64,000 nt of DNA from an uncultured Clostridia bacterium (GCA_947631085.1 CANRJY010000001.1:124001-188000), one strand, 5' to 3'; positions 37,126-46,355 are shown, counted from the first letter of the stretch. The notes: generated from the sequence alone by a model not told the origin. Translations and numbers: made by a program.

Positions 37126-37903
37126 ATTCCGTTTTTCTTTTTGTGACTATAACAAATCTCTCATTCGATGTTCCGTATGAGCAGGTCGACAGCGTCAGGA
37201 GTTGGTCGCCGAATATCGCGCTTATACCCGTGTCGTAATATGACAGCTCCTTTACCTTATTAACATATCCGTAAAACTCGTCGGGCGAGTCGGCGTTTAT
37301 GAACTTATGATATTCAAATTCATTCGCCGAGCCGATCGTTGTGCTGAACACTCCGATTATTTCATATATGCCTTCTTCATAAGCCGTGTCAAATTTGATT
37401 ATATTGTGAGCCGAATAATAGCTTTTGTCCTCATACTTTGTGAGCGGCGCAAACATTGTCCCGTCCTTCATGTTATGCGCGTATATAATAAGGTTCGCGC
37501 TCGGTTTGAACGCATCGCACTGATTATCGAGGAATGGCAGTCCGCTGTACTGATACTCTTTTTCAAAATTTCTGTGCAGATAATACTCGTTGTCATCCTG
37601 TCTGCACATTACCGGATAATCGATCGGGGTGTCCGCTATAGTCACCCAGCCGATAAAATCCTCATTCTGCTTGTACAATCTGTAATATTTTTGAAGCATA
37701 CCGTTTTCGGCACGGGCTGCTGTCGGCTCCGAGCCGACGCTTTCGGGCGGCGTTTCATCGGACGCCTCGTTTACCTCCTGTTGGAGCTCTTCTATATCTT
37801 CCTGCGCCGTATGACTGTCATAGAAATATTTTGCCAAATATCCGGCACATGCAAGAAATACCGCAAGAAAAAGGAGCTGAGCAATAACTAATGGCTTTTT
37901 CAT
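37124..37903 (-). CDS. srtB: Class B sortase
   Basis: 259 residues with an N-terminal signal-anchor (PLVIAQLLFLAVFLACAGYL). The catalytic Cys is in TLSTCSYG, the His in LIIYAHNMKDG and the Arg in NERFVIV, the class B pattern. It cuts a sorting signal and links the protein to peptidoglycan. The AAAGGAG site is 7 bases before the ATG. The gene follows a protein with an NPKTG signal after 27 bases, which is the likely substrate. Confidence 0.93.
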   Translation of the reverse strand: MKKPLVIAQLLFLAVFLACAGYLAKYFYDSHTAQEDIEELQQEVNEASDETPPESVGSEPTAARAENGMLQKYYRLYKQNEDFIGWVTIADTPIDYPVMCRQDDNEYYLHRNFEKEYQYSGLPFLDNQCDAFKPSANLIIYAHNMKDGTMFAPLTKYEDKSYYSAHNIIKFDTAYEEGIYEIIGVFSTTIGSANEFEYHKFINADSPDEFYGYVNKVKELSYYDTGISAIFGDQLLTLSTCSYGTSNERFVIVTKRKTE

Positions 37904-37930
37904 TGTCCAACTCCTTTCTCAATATTCACT

Positions 37931-39217
37931 TTATTTCATCTTTCTTTTCTTCACTTCTATAACCGCTATTGCCGCAAGCGCCGAGCAAGCGCATATCGCC
38001 AACGGTATTATCGGAGTTCCGTCTCCCGTCTTCGGATTGTTTTTATTGTTGGGAGCCGTGGTAGCCCTAGGTGTCGCTGTCGGCCTCGGCGTCGCCGTAG
38101 GTGTCGGTGTTGTCGTCGGTTTCGGCGTGGTTGTCGGTTTCGGAGTAGCCGTAGGTTTCGGAGACGACGTTGCCGCCGTGTACGGCGTAAATGTAACCAA
38201 ATCGGTAAGCGTTATTGTATCGCCGCTTTTCAAATCAACATCGTAGCTGCTGATACCTGTACCGTCATTTGTCAATGCTATACGAGTTTTCAAAACTCCC
38301 CCCGACGAACGGACTTCAATAATTCCGTTTCCGCGCATCGTATATTTACCGATAGGTATATCCTGTCCTGCAGTATATGTTCCGACGGCAAGCGTCATAG
38401 ATTCAGTTGCTCCCGGCGCCAATGTTATTGCCGGATAAACGGATGCCGGCGTCGCAGTCGGAACGACTGTAACATACGGAGTTATCGGCGGAGCTGTTAC
38501 TGAAGCCGTAGCCATAGGAGCTGTTACAGGCGCGGCTGTTGACTTTTCGGGAACTGCAGGTATTGTCGCCGACGGGTGCATCGAAGGCGAAGGCGTGCGA
38601 TTCGGAGCGGCTGTGCTCAATTCATTTTTATTAACGCTCCCGCTGTCCGACGCAACATTTACTATGCTCCAATTTGCCTTGCGCGCGGCGTTTCTGTACT
38701 CCGAGGTGTTCGCCTCGGGATCCGCCTGTATGGTTATTTTATATGTTCTCACATCATGTCCGTTGGTACTGTTGAAAATACCGAGAGGAATGTCTCTTTC
38801 CATTGAAGGCTTGTAATCGCCGTGGCTGTCGGTATAAATCAAATCTCCGTCCTCATCGGTCACGGTTATATCATAATAGTTCAAAACGTCTTCCTCGCCG
38901 ATGCTGTAATCTTCCTTCGCGGAAAACTTTTCAACGCTTAATCTGACAGCTATATCAACAACCTTGCCGCCCGCGCTTTCACTGCACACGCTGATAGTCT
39001 GCGTGACCTTTCCCGAGGACATAAGCTTACTCAAATCTATAAGCTCCTTTATGGATTTTACGCATTCTTGCGATTTTTCCGAGTCGTAAAAATATTTCAC
39101 CGAAGCATTTGCTTCATTTTTGACCTCTATATTGGAATTGCCCGCAGCAAATACGTTTTGTGACACACACACCGCCAGCATCGCTGCCGCGCAGATTGCT
39201 GATAATATCTTCTTCAT
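37931..39217 (-). CDS. Sortase-anchored surface protein with NPKTG signal
   Basis: 428 residues. A signal peptide (MKKILSAICAAAMLAVCV) is followed by an N-terminal beta-rich domain (about 25-190), a Pro/Thr/Ala-rich stretch, a second beta domain (about 275-345, MTLAVGTYTAGQDIPIGKYTM), a (PTATPKPTT)n linker and the C-terminal anchor NPKTGD, a hydrophobic segment and KKRK. NPKTG is a clostridial variant of the class B sortase signal. The start is moved from 39241 to 39217, which has AAGGAGAG upstream. Ligand unknown; the second beta domain resembles those that act as wall-linked modules in clostridial surface proteins. Confidence 0.85.
   Translation of the reverse strand: MKKILSAICAAAMLAVCVSQNVFAAGNSNIEVKNEANASVKYFYDSEKSQECVKSIKELIDLSKLMSSGKVTQTISVCSESAGGKVVDIAVRLSVEKFSAKEDYSIGEEDVLNYYDITVTDEDGDLIYTDSHGDYKPSMERDIPLGIFNSTNGHDVRTYKITIQADPEANTSEYRNAARKANWSIVNVASDSGSVNKNELSTAAPNRTPSPSMHPSATIPAVPEKSTAAPVTAPMATASVTAPPITPYVTVVPTATPASVYPAITLAPGATESMTLAVGTYTAGQDIPIGKYTMRGNGIIEVRSSGGVLKTRIALTNDGTGISSYDVDLKSGDTITLTDLVTFTPYTAATSSPKPTATPKPTTTPKPTTTPTPTATPRPTATPRATTAPNNKNNPKTGDGTPIIPLAICACSALAAIAVIEVKKRKMK
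38050..38180 (-). repeat. Pro/Thr/Lys linker repeat of the surface protein
   Basis: Tandem 12- to 18-base units encode PTATPKPTTTPKP and similar, just before the NPKTGD sorting signal. This is the usual wall-spanning spacer. Confidence 0.85.
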
Positions 39218-39284
39218 CGCTTTCCTCTCCTTAAAATCCACAATTATTTACATCAGAATATATTACACCTCATTATCCTTTAGT

Positions 39285-39313
39285 ATTCTATCACAATTTT
39301 ATTTCATTGTCAC
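39285..39313 (-). promoter_or_regulatory. Promoter of the surface protein-sortase operon
   Basis: Minus strand GTGACA, 17 bases, TAGAAT, about 70 bases before the start codon. Two boxes with one or two mismatches each. Confidence 0.5.
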
Positions 39314-39481
39314 TACTTGTAATATGATTGTTAAAATTGATTTTTATTTTTGTGTGTTATGCATATATATTTTTTAATAAATTGAATTTTATTGTGTATA
39401 TTGTATAGAAATTATACCTGTTAAAAATAACAAAAATATGATAAAATATATAAAACAGTATAATTAAAGGCGGTGAATATT

Positions 39482-40687
39482 TTGAGTAAAATTCTTACAT
39501 ATCAAAGGCTTTCAAAGGAAATTCAAGAAAAAATCACAGAGGATATGGGACCGGCCGTGTCGGCGGAAATCCCAAAAGCTGTACGGCGCGACCCATCACA
39601 TGACCGCGCCAATTTATGGCGTCCGGCATATATCAGGGACGTGGAAAAGATTATGCATTGTAGCTATTATAACCGCTATGCCGACAAAACTCAGGTATTC
39701 TCTTTCTATAAAAACGACGATATATCTCACCGCGCCTTTCATGTGCAGCTTGTATCGAGAATAGCGCGCAACATAGGCAGACTTCTCGGTCTTAATATCG
39801 ACTTGATCGAGGCGATAGCGCTCGGACACGACATAGGTCATACTCCCTTCGGGCATGCCGGAGAGCGTTTTTTAAATGAGCTGTACAATAAAAATACGGG
39901 AAGATTTTTTAATCATAATGTTCACAGCGTGCGGGTGCTCGATAAAATACTTAATCTCAATTTATCGCTTCAGACCCTTGACGGAATTTTATGCCACAAC
40001 GGCGAATTTGAATGCCGAGAATACCGTCCCGCGCCTCTCAGCGGTTTTGATGAGTTCGATTTAAAGATGGAATCATGCTATACCGATCCCTCAGCCATAG
40101 AAAGGCTTGTTCCGTCAACGCTTGAGGGCTGCGTTGTCCGCATATGCGACATGATAGCGTACATCGGCAAGGATCGTCAGGACGCGCTTCGCACCCATAC
40201 GATCAACAGCGAGGAAATATTCGATGACAGCGCAATAGGACGCGTAAACGCTCAGATTATAAACAATCTCATAGTAAATATTGTCGAAAACAGCTACGGC
40301 AAAGACTATATCATGCTCGACGACGAGCATTACGCATCTCTGAAAAAAAGCAAAGCCGACAATTACAGATATATTTACCACAATGACGCGCTTTCGCAAA
40401 AATATGATGAAATAATCAGACCTATGTTTAAAAAAATATACGCACGGCTTCTTGACGATATCATTTCGGGCAACAGAAAATCACCGATTTTCGCGCATCA
40501 TATCGAGCATATCAAGCACGAGAACCGTTTCCGGGGCGGCTCCGACTATTCGCTTACCGAACCGAATCAGATAGTCGTTGATTACATCGCCAGCATGACC
40601 GACGACTATTTCATAGACCTGTACGAATACCTGTTTGACGAGCCCTCGGGCGTTGAATATATATCCTATTTTAACGATTTGACATAA
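39482..40687 (+). CDS. dgt: Deoxyguanosinetriphosphate triphosphohydrolase-like protein
   Basis: 401 residues. HD-domain residues are in HALGHDIGHTPFGHAGE-type sequence (AIALGHDIGHTPFGHAG), with the preceding RAFHVQLVSRIARNIGR segment and the later CDMIAYIGKD. It hydrolyses dNTPs to deoxynucleosides and triphosphate. The ORF track uses GTG at 39473; the TTG at 39482 is 6 bases after AAAGGCGGTG and is preferred, though either start is possible. It stands alone, with a strong terminator downstream. Confidence 0.9.
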   Translation: MSKILTYQRLSKEIQEKITEDMGPAVSAEIPKAVRRDPSHDRANLWRPAYIRDVEKIMHCSYYNRYADKTQVFSFYKNDDISHRAFHVQLVSRIARNIGRLLGLNIDLIEAIALGHDIGHTPFGHAGERFLNELYNKNTGRFFNHNVHSVRVLDKILNLNLSLQTLDGILCHNGEFECREYRPAPLSGFDEFDLKMESCYTDPSAIERLVPSTLEGCVVRICDMIAYIGKDRQDALRTHTINSEEIFDDSAIGRVNAQIINNLIVNIVENSYGKDYIMLDDEHYASLKKSKADNYRYIYHNDALSQKYDEIIRPMFKKIYARLLDDIISGNRKSPIFAHHIEHIKHENRFRGGSDYSLTEPNQIVVDYIASMTDDYFIDLYEYLFDEPSGVEYISYFNDLT

Positions 40688-40727
40688 AAAAGCACAGAAA
40701 TCCGTTACGGATTTCTGTGCTTTTTTC
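40685..40727. terminator. Strong bidirectional terminator overlapping prmC
   Basis: AAAAAAGCACAGAAATCCG, 4-base loop, CGGATTTCTGTGCTTTTTT: about 18 bp perfect. It serves dgt on the plus strand. On the minus strand the prmC stop is inside the hairpin loop, so part of prmC is coded by the stem. Confidence 0.93.
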
Positions 40728-41544
40728 CGGCGACGACCCTGTCGTTGCCGCATAAATCCTTTATAATTTTGACGTCTTCAAATCCGGCGTTTTTCATCAG
40801 TTCGCTCACCGCCTCGCCCTGATCGAATCCCGTTTCAAAAGCGAGCATACCTCCGCCGCGGAGCAGCCCCATAGCTTGCCCAACAATGCGGCGATAAAAT
40901 TTCAATCCATCGCTGCCGCCGTCAAGTGCGGATAACGGCTCGTAATCCTTAACCTCGGTTTGAAGCGAATCGATCACATCTGTTTCTATATAAGGCGGAT
41001 TTGAAACCACAATATCATATATTCCCGAAGGCGTCTCGTCAAGTATATTCATCTCGGCAAAGCTCACCCTGTCGGCAACGCCGTTTAACCGCGCGTTTTC
41101 CAGAGCCGTCCTGAGCGCTTCGCCGCTTATATCCAACCCCGTCGCCGAGACATTTTTATTATAGCGCGCGAGACTTATCGCTATGCAGCCCGTTCCCGTG
41201 CCTATATCGAGTATATTTGCAGGTTTTCCGTCCATAAATTCAAGAAGATATTCTACGAGCGTTTCGGTATCACAGCGCGGTATCAGCGTCGAACGGTTAA
41301 CCTTGAACCTGAGCGACATAAATTCCGTCTCGCCGAGAATATATTGAAGCGGTTCACCGCTTATTCTGCGCTCCGCCATCTTAATTGCCCGCTCCGCGCC
41401 TTCCTTCGGGGCTTCTTCTTTGTTTTTTATAATAAGCTCCGTCCGCGGTATGTCCAGCGCTTTCATCACAATCCGATTAGCCTCAAATTCAGCGTTTTCA
41501 TCAAGCATACCGCGAATTTTCCGCACGAGCGCGCCTATTACCAT
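40705..41544 (-). CDS. prmC: Release factor N5-glutamine methyltransferase
   Basis: 279 residues. It methylates the GGQ glutamine of release factors with SAM. The SAM-binding motif is DIGTGTGCIAISLA and the substrate motif is SNPPYIE. The N-terminal helical domain ends near EPLQYILGE. Its last codons (GKKHRNP) fall in the terminator stem. It overlaps the DUF1385 gene by 7 bases. In many Firmicutes prmC sits beside prfA; here prfA is absent and the neighbour is yqhQ, also a known arrangement in Clostridia. Confidence 0.96.
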   Translation of the reverse strand: MVIGALVRKIRGMLDENAEFEANRIVMKALDIPRTELIIKNKEEAPKEGAERAIKMAERRISGEPLQYILGETEFMSLRFKVNRSTLIPRCDTETLVEYLLEFMDGKPANILDIGTGTGCIAISLARYNKNVSATGLDISGEALRTALENARLNGVADRVSFAEMNILDETPSGIYDIVVSNPPYIETDVIDSLQTEVKDYEPLSALDGGSDGLKFYRRIVGQAMGLLRGGGMLAFETGFDQGEAVSELMKNAGFEDVKIIKDLCGNDRVVAGKKHRNP

Positions 41545-42530
41545 TTGTCATCCTCCGAATTTTCGGGAATACACGGTTTCATGGACTCGATAGCCACCTC
41601 TATTTGACTTTCGTCCGGCTCCCTTGTCGTCAGCCTTTGCAGCCACAGTCCGGGCTTTGACAGCCAGCCCACGCATTTATTTTTGCTGCGTCCGGCAAGC
41701 TTTATAATCTCATATGATATTCCCGCCACAACCGGCAGAAGCAGCAGACGGGTACTCATTCTCAAAAGCGTGCTGGCGATCGCCCCATAGCCGTCAAATC
41801 TCGGAAGAAGCGCAAACAACAGAATACTTATTATCATAACAAACAGCAGAAAGCTCGTGCCGCATCTCGGATGGAAACGCGTGTACCTTTTCACATTCTC
41901 CGGAGTCAGCTCCTCGCCCGCCTCGTAACACGCAATCGTTTTATGTTCCGCGCCGTGGTATTCAAAAACGCGTTTTATATCCTTCATCTGCGATACAAGG
42001 GCAAGATATGAAATGAAAATAACCATTCTGATTATTCCCTCGAATATGCTTGTAAACGCGCTTGTGGACGTTATGCGGTCAATCGCCGGAACAAGCGTGC
42101 CAAGCGCCTCCACACCCTTTGTAAGCAGCGCCGGCAGCAGCATAAATATCGCCACGCTGAACACGAGCGAAATCGCTATTGCTACATATATTACTATATC
42201 CTTTACCTTATCTCCGAACTTATCGTCAAGCCATTTATCAAATTTGCTCTCGGGTTCCTCGTCCTCTTCCTCAACGTCTATAAATTCCGCGCTGAACATC
42301 AGCGCCTTCATTCCGATTACGAGACTGTCCACAAAATTCACGCAGCCGCGTATAATCGGCAGACGAAAAAACCTTGAGCGCGTTTTTACACCGTTTTCGT
42401 CTATTTTTTTCTCTATATCTCCGTCAGGCTTTCTTACGGCGACAACCGTTTTATACGGGCCGCGCATCATAACGCCCTCCATTACAGCCTGACCGCCTAT
42501 CGACGTTATATGAAGCTCTTTATTGTCCAT
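41538..42530 (-). CDS. DUF1385 membrane protein, YqhQ-like
   Basis: 330 residues. GGQAVMEGVMMRG at the N-terminus and the central HGAEHKTIACYEAGEELTPENVKRYTRFHPRCGTSF block are the family hallmarks. Four or five membrane segments follow from about residue 110 onward. The conserved His/Cys/Glu pattern suggests a metal site in the membrane. Function is unknown. It is commonly upstream of prmC-prfA in Firmicutes, and here it overlaps prmC. Confidence 0.92.
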   Translation of the reverse strand: MDNKELHITSIGGQAVMEGVMMRGPYKTVVAVRKPDGDIEKKIDENGVKTRSRFFRLPIIRGCVNFVDSLVIGMKALMFSAEFIDVEEEDEEPESKFDKWLDDKFGDKVKDIVIYVAIAISLVFSVAIFMLLPALLTKGVEALGTLVPAIDRITSTSAFTSIFEGIIRMVIFISYLALVSQMKDIKRVFEYHGAEHKTIACYEAGEELTPENVKRYTRFHPRCGTSFLLFVMIISILLFALLPRFDGYGAIASTLLRMSTRLLLLPVVAGISYEIIKLAGRSKNKCVGWLSKPGLWLQRLTTREPDESQIEVAIESMKPCIPENSEDDKW

Positions 42531-42554
42531 ATCATATTATCCTTTCATAAAAAA

Positions 42555-43145
42555 TCAGCACGGATCGCACCACGGAGTTAGGCATTGTGCGCAAAGACAC
42601 ATTGTACACGGGTCGCACGGCAAGCACATTCCTCCGCCCTGCGTCGATGTGGAATACCCTCTTCGGCGGGCCTGCAAATTCTGCAGCGCATCCAAATATT
42701 CAACGTTATTCGGTTCCATGTTGACCGCAGTCTGAAAAAAGCTCAGCGCTTGGTCATACCAGCCCATCTGCATACGGACGCGCCCCGAAAGATAATACCA
42801 TTCCGCCGTTCTCGGCAAAGAATTGAGCATCGACAGCGCTTCATTCATGCGTCCCTGCGATATAAACGCTCGCACCGCCGCAAACGAAGCCGCGCCGCCG
42901 GAATAATTTCCCGACGATGATTGTCCCGAATACCCGCTCGAGGACGATCCGCCCGACGTCTGATTGTTATTCATAATCATGTCATACGCCTTGTTGATTT
43001 CCTTAATTTTTTCCGCCGCAAGATCGGCGAGAGGATTATTAACGTACTTGTCCGGATGATACTTTTTTACAAGCTCACGGTACGCTTTTTTTATTGTTTC
43101 CTCATCCGCGTCCCTTCCGACGCCCAAAACCTCATACGGATCCAT
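42555..43145 (-). CDS. J-domain protein with cysteine-rich C-terminal tail
   Basis: 196 residues. Residues 1-62 are a J-domain with the HPD tripeptide ([10 protein letters not shown]), so it should stimulate an Hsp70 ATPase. A Ser/Gly-rich spacer (about 65-90) leads to a helical TPR-like region ([24 protein letters not shown] and [21 protein letters not shown]). The tail has seven cysteines in about 25 residues ([12 protein letters not shown], then CLTPWCDPC), a possible metal or Fe-S ligand set or a membrane-associated segment. It is 3 bases from the DUF5685 gene, so the two are coexpressed. Confidence 0.85.
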   Translation of the reverse strand: MDPYEVLGVGRDADEETIKKAYRELVKKYHPDKYVNNPLADLAAEKIKEINKAYDMIMNNNQTSGGSSSSGYSGQSSSGNYSGGAASFAAVRAFISQGRMNEALSMLNSLPRTAEWYYLSGRVRMQMGWYDQALSFFQTAVNMEPNNVEYLDALQNLQARRRGYSTSTQGGGMCLPCDPCTMCLCAQCLTPWCDPC

Positions 43146-43148
43146 AGA

Positions 43149-43994
43149 TTATTCTCCCAATACAGATTTTTGTTTTCCCTTTAGTCCCTGATAAACTATA
43201 TTTTCAATAAGCCGCCGGTTCCTGTGAAGCTTCAAAAGCTCCAATGCCGACGCCATATTTTCAAGAGTAAGCGTAAGCGTAAAATCCACGCGCTCGCGGA
43301 TTTTTTCCTTTTCCTCCAAGACGTCCGAGCCGGCGTTTACAAGGAACGTATTGTATGACCCCGATTTAAAATCCTTTTCCATATCGTTGTACGCGTCTAT
43401 TATATACAGCCATCTGCCCAAATTGTACCCGAACCACGCCAATACCCGAACAGTGTCGGGATCTTTAACAAGCTCCGGCGTAAATATAAACTCAAGTATC
43501 TTCGCAAACCTGTCGGCAACCTCATCTATTTCGGCGCAGCCCTGTTTCTCAAGCTCGGAAAGCTCACAGAGTTTTTCCGATATAAAATTGTACGCTCCGC
43601 CGTGTTTTTTCAGCGCTTTTTCCTTGCCCGATTTCAGAGCCGTCATACCCAACCGCGCTTTCATGCTGCCGTCGTCGTCACGGTCATCCTTAAGCTTTAA
43701 ATACATCAAAAGCTCGCCCACTCCGGCAGCGTAATTTACCGCGTCGTCATTTATTACATGCACGCGCTTTTTCAACGGATGTATAACGCATCTTTTTTCC
43801 GCTGTTTCCGCGTTTTCAAACAGTACCGATGAGAGAACCAGAGCAAGAAATGTAATGTCGTAGCTCAATCCGAGCCTTGATATCTGCGAGCATTCGCTTC
43901 CTATCGCTTCGCATAAGCCGCAGTAATACGCGCTGAAGGTACCGAAATCCTCAGCGCTGAGGCCTCCGCGCGCGGCAGTCACATACCCAAACAT
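43149..43994 (-). CDS. DUF5685 family protein
   Basis: 281 residues, all helical, no signal peptide. The N-terminus MFGYVTAARGGLSAEDF with YYCGLCEAIG is the family hallmark; the two cysteines in CGLC could bind a metal. The later part (YNLGRWLYIIDAYNDMEKDFK) is a conserved Asp-rich helix, similar in pattern to prenyl-synthase helices though no reaction is known. It precedes the J-domain gene by 3 bases, a pairing often seen in clostridia. Confidence 0.85.
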   Translation of the reverse strand: MFGYVTAARGGLSAEDFGTFSAYYCGLCEAIGSECSQISRLGLSYDITFLALVLSSVLFENAETAEKRCVIHPLKKRVHVINDDAVNYAAGVGELLMYLKLKDDRDDDGSMKARLGMTALKSGKEKALKKHGGAYNFISEKLCELSELEKQGCAEIDEVADRFAKILEFIFTPELVKDPDTVRVLAWFGYNLGRWLYIIDAYNDMEKDFKSGSYNTFLVNAGSDVLEEKEKIRERVDFTLTLTLENMASALELLKLHRNRRLIENIVYQGLKGKQKSVLGE

Positions 43995-44093
43995 GGCAAA
44001 ACCCGCCTTCCGATAACTCTGACATATAGTATAACTCTAATTCCGATAAATTTCAACCGTCTTTTGTAAAATTTTCTTTTTGTTAATATTTAT

Positions 44094-44122
44094 GAATAAT
44101 TCGCCTTCCGCAGCAAATACTA
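44094..44122 (+). promoter_or_regulatory. Possible sigma-G promoter of spoVAC
   Basis: GAATA, 17 bases, AATACTA. This is close to the forespore consensus (GYATA-CATNNTA) and lies 21 bases before the spoVAC ATG. Sequence resemblance only. Confidence 0.4.
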
Positions 44123-44143
44123 ACCGAAAGGAGTGGTATTTCG

Positions 44144-44587
44144 ATGAAAAACATGACAAGCGATCAATATAATGAATATGTAAAGCGGAAAACGCCCGAC
44201 TCGAAAACATTTTTATGCTGCGTTAAGGCATTTTTGATAGGCGGGCTTATCTGCGCAATCGGTCAGTGTATACGCGTAATTTTCGAAAAGCTCGGGCTTA
44301 GCGAGGACGCGGCGTCCACGGCCACAGCGATCACTCTCGTATTTTTCGGCGCGCTGCTTACCGGTCTTGACATATATCCCAAAATAGCCAAGCACGCGGG
44401 CGCGGGTACGATCGTTCCGATTACCGGCTTTGCAAATTCCGTAGTCGCTCCGGCGCTGGAAGCCAAAACCGAGGGTATGGTTCTCGGAGTCGGCGCGAAA
44501 ATATTTACAATCGCGGGTCCGGTAATACTTTACGGCACCATCGCTTCCTCTGTCGCAGGACTTATATATTACTTTTTCGTGATTTAA
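44144..44587 (+). CDS. spoVAC: Stage V sporulation protein AC
   Basis: 147 residues with about five hydrophobic segments. FLIGGLICAIGQ, the central GAGTIVPITGFANSVVAPALE, and a C-terminal IAGPVILYGTIASSVAGLIYYF are the family pattern. SpoVAC forms the mechanosensitive channel part of the system that moves dipicolinic acid across the spore inner membrane. AAAGGAG precedes the ATG. It is separated from spoVAD-spoVAE and reads toward aroK, with a 26-base overlap of 3' ends. Confidence 0.95.
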   Translation: MKNMTSDQYNEYVKRKTPDSKTFLCCVKAFLIGGLICAIGQCIRVIFEKLGLSEDAASTATAITLVFFGALLTGLDIYPKIAKHAGAGTIVPITGFANSVVAPALEAKTEGMVLGVGAKIFTIAGPVILYGTIASSVAGLIYYFFVI

Positions 44588-45080
44588 TCAAATCAAGTAT
44601 TTCCATAGCGCATGAGCGCGCGCTGCGTTCGGGAACTATTTTGATTTTGTAATCGCAGTCATCATAAAACGGACGGCGCGCCTCAAAGCGCCGTCTGACG
44701 TCGGCTATATCTTGATTTTTAAGCAGCGGACGCGTAGCCGCGGCTTTTTCGAGACGTTCTTTTATAACCTCAAAATCCGGCGAGAGATTAAATATAATCC
44801 CGTTTCGGCGAAGCTCCGTCATATTTGATTTGTTTAGAACGACTCCGCCGCCGGTGGAAATTACCATATTGTCCATAGCCGATACTTTTTTTATAATTTC
44901 ATGCTCTTTTGCCCGAAAATACTCCTCGCCGTATTTTGCAAAAATTTCGTTTATTGTGATTCCCTCATTTTGTTCAAGATATTCGTCCGTGTCTATAAAT
45001 TCGAATTTTGACATTCCCGCGATTTCTTTTGATATCGTGGTCTTTCCCGAAGCCATAAAACCCGTTATAACTATATTCAT
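44562..45080 (-). CDS. aroK: Shikimate kinase
   Basis: 172 residues. The Walker A motif is GFMASGKTTI and the shikimate-binding D-E pattern is DTDEYLEQNEGITINEIF, with STGGGVVL for substrate. It phosphorylates shikimate in aromatic amino-acid synthesis. The ATG overlaps the aroE stop by four bases. Its 3' end overlaps spoVAC on the other strand. Confidence 0.95.
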   Translation of the reverse strand: MNIVITGFMASGKTTISKEIAGMSKFEFIDTDEYLEQNEGITINEIFAKYGEEYFRAKEHEIIKKVSAMDNMVISTGGGVVLNKSNMTELRRNGIIFNLSPDFEVIKERLEKAAATRPLLKNQDIADVRRRFEARRPFYDDCDYKIKIVPERSARSCAMEILDLIKSRKSNI

Positions 45081-45934
45081 CTTCCGAATACCTCCCGCTT
45101 TATCCTGTCCGCCATGCCGTCGGGTACTGCGGTATCGGTAAACAGCTCATAAGCTATTATTCCCTGATATATAAGCATACCCAAGCCGTTCATGGTTTTC
45201 GCGCCGCGCTTTTTCGCCTCTTGCAAAAACAGCGTTTCGTCAGGATTATATATCATATCAACCACAGCCGTTTTATCGTTAATAAACGACAAATCCTTAA
45301 GCGGTTCTATCGCGTCCGTCGGCAGCTTTTCCGTCTGAGGCTCCATGCCGGCGGAGGTCATATTGATTACTATGTCAAAATCGAGCTCGTCAAGCTCCGT
45401 TTTTATTTTATAGCCGCTCTGCTCCGCTATCCTCTCAGCCAAATCGTAAACCTTGCTCACAGTGCGGTTTACAACCGTGACCGATTCCGGTTTTCCCTGA
45501 ATTAGCCTTATAAGCACCGGCTTTACGACGCCGCCCGCGCCTATAATCAATATTTTGCTTTTATTTACCTCTATGCCTGCCTTTTCAAGCGACATATAAA
45601 ATCCGTCAGCGTCGGTGTTATATCCGCACAGCCTACCGTCTCTGTTCACTATGGTGTTAACTGAACCCAAAAGCTTCGCCTGCTCCGAGACCTCGTCTAT
45701 GTACTCCATTACGGCTACCTTGTGCGGCGCGGTAACATTCAGTCCGCGTATGCCGAGTGCTCTCACTCCGTCCATGGCTTTTCCCAAGCTCTCCAGCTTT
45801 ACATGCCAAGCGCTGTATATGTAATTATTTCCCGTTTCGCCCGATATAAAATTGTGCATAATCGGCGAAAAGCTGTGATCAACAGGATCTCCGATTATGC
45901 CGAGCTGCTTTGTGTGACCGTCTACTTTCAGCAT
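45077..45934 (-). CDS. aroE: Shikimate dehydrogenase
   Basis: 285 residues. The substrate loop GDPVDHSFSPIMHN, the NVTAPHKVAVMEYID catalytic Lys/Asp stretch and the Rossmann motif IIGAGGVVKPVLI are present. It reduces 3-dehydroshikimate with NADPH. The ORF-track ATG at 45940 touches the ribosome site (AAGGAGA); the ATG at 45934 has 6 bases of spacing and is preferred. It is coupled to aroK and inserted between spoVA genes. Confidence 0.95.
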   Translation of the reverse strand: MLKVDGHTKQLGIIGDPVDHSFSPIMHNFISGETGNNYIYSAWHVKLESLGKAMDGVRALGIRGLNVTAPHKVAVMEYIDEVSEQAKLLGSVNTIVNRDGRLCGYNTDADGFYMSLEKAGIEVNKSKILIIGAGGVVKPVLIRLIQGKPESVTVVNRTVSKVYDLAERIAEQSGYKIKTELDELDFDIVINMTSAGMEPQTEKLPTDAIEPLKDLSFINDKTAVVDMIYNPDETLFLQEAKKRGAKTMNGLGMLIYQGIIAYELFTDTAVPDGMADRIKREVFGR

Positions 45935-45998
45935 CGTCATTCTCCTTTTAATCGTTTTCCTTATTATACCACAGCTTTTCCGATTTGAAAAGGCTTTT

Positions 45999-46355
45999 TT
46001 ATTTCTTTGCCTTTGATTTAAAAATTACGGCTGCTAAAAATCCGAATATCAGCGCCGCGGCTATGCCTCCGGCTCCGGCGGTAAGCCCGCCCGTAAATAT
46101 TCCCAAAAATCCCTGCTCAGAAACCGCCTTATACGCGCCCTTGCAGAGATTGTACCCAAACCCCGTCAGCGGCACCGTGGCTCCGGCGCCGGCAAATCTT
46201 ACAAGCGGCTCATACACGCCTATAAGCTGCAAAAATACCCCGAGAACCACAAATGTAACAAGTATTCTCGCGGGAGTCATTTTGGTTTTATCTATCAATA
46301 CCTGACCGACCGCGCATATCAGGCCGCCGACCACAAACGCTTTTACAAAATCCAT
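45999..46355 (-). CDS. spoVAE: Stage V sporulation protein AE
   Basis: 118 residues, four membrane segments. FVVGGLICAVGQ and AGAGATVPLTGFGYNLCKGA mirror the SpoVAC motifs, since the two families are related. It belongs to the dipicolinic-acid channel of the spore membrane. The spacing to spoVAD is 6 bases, so they are one operon. Confidence 0.93.
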   Translation of the reverse strand: MDFVKAFVVGGLICAVGQVLIDKTKMTPARILVTFVVLGVFLQLIGVYEPLVRFAGAGATVPLTGFGYNLCKGAYKAVSEQGFLGIFTGGLTAGAGGIAAALIFGFLAAVIFKSKAKK

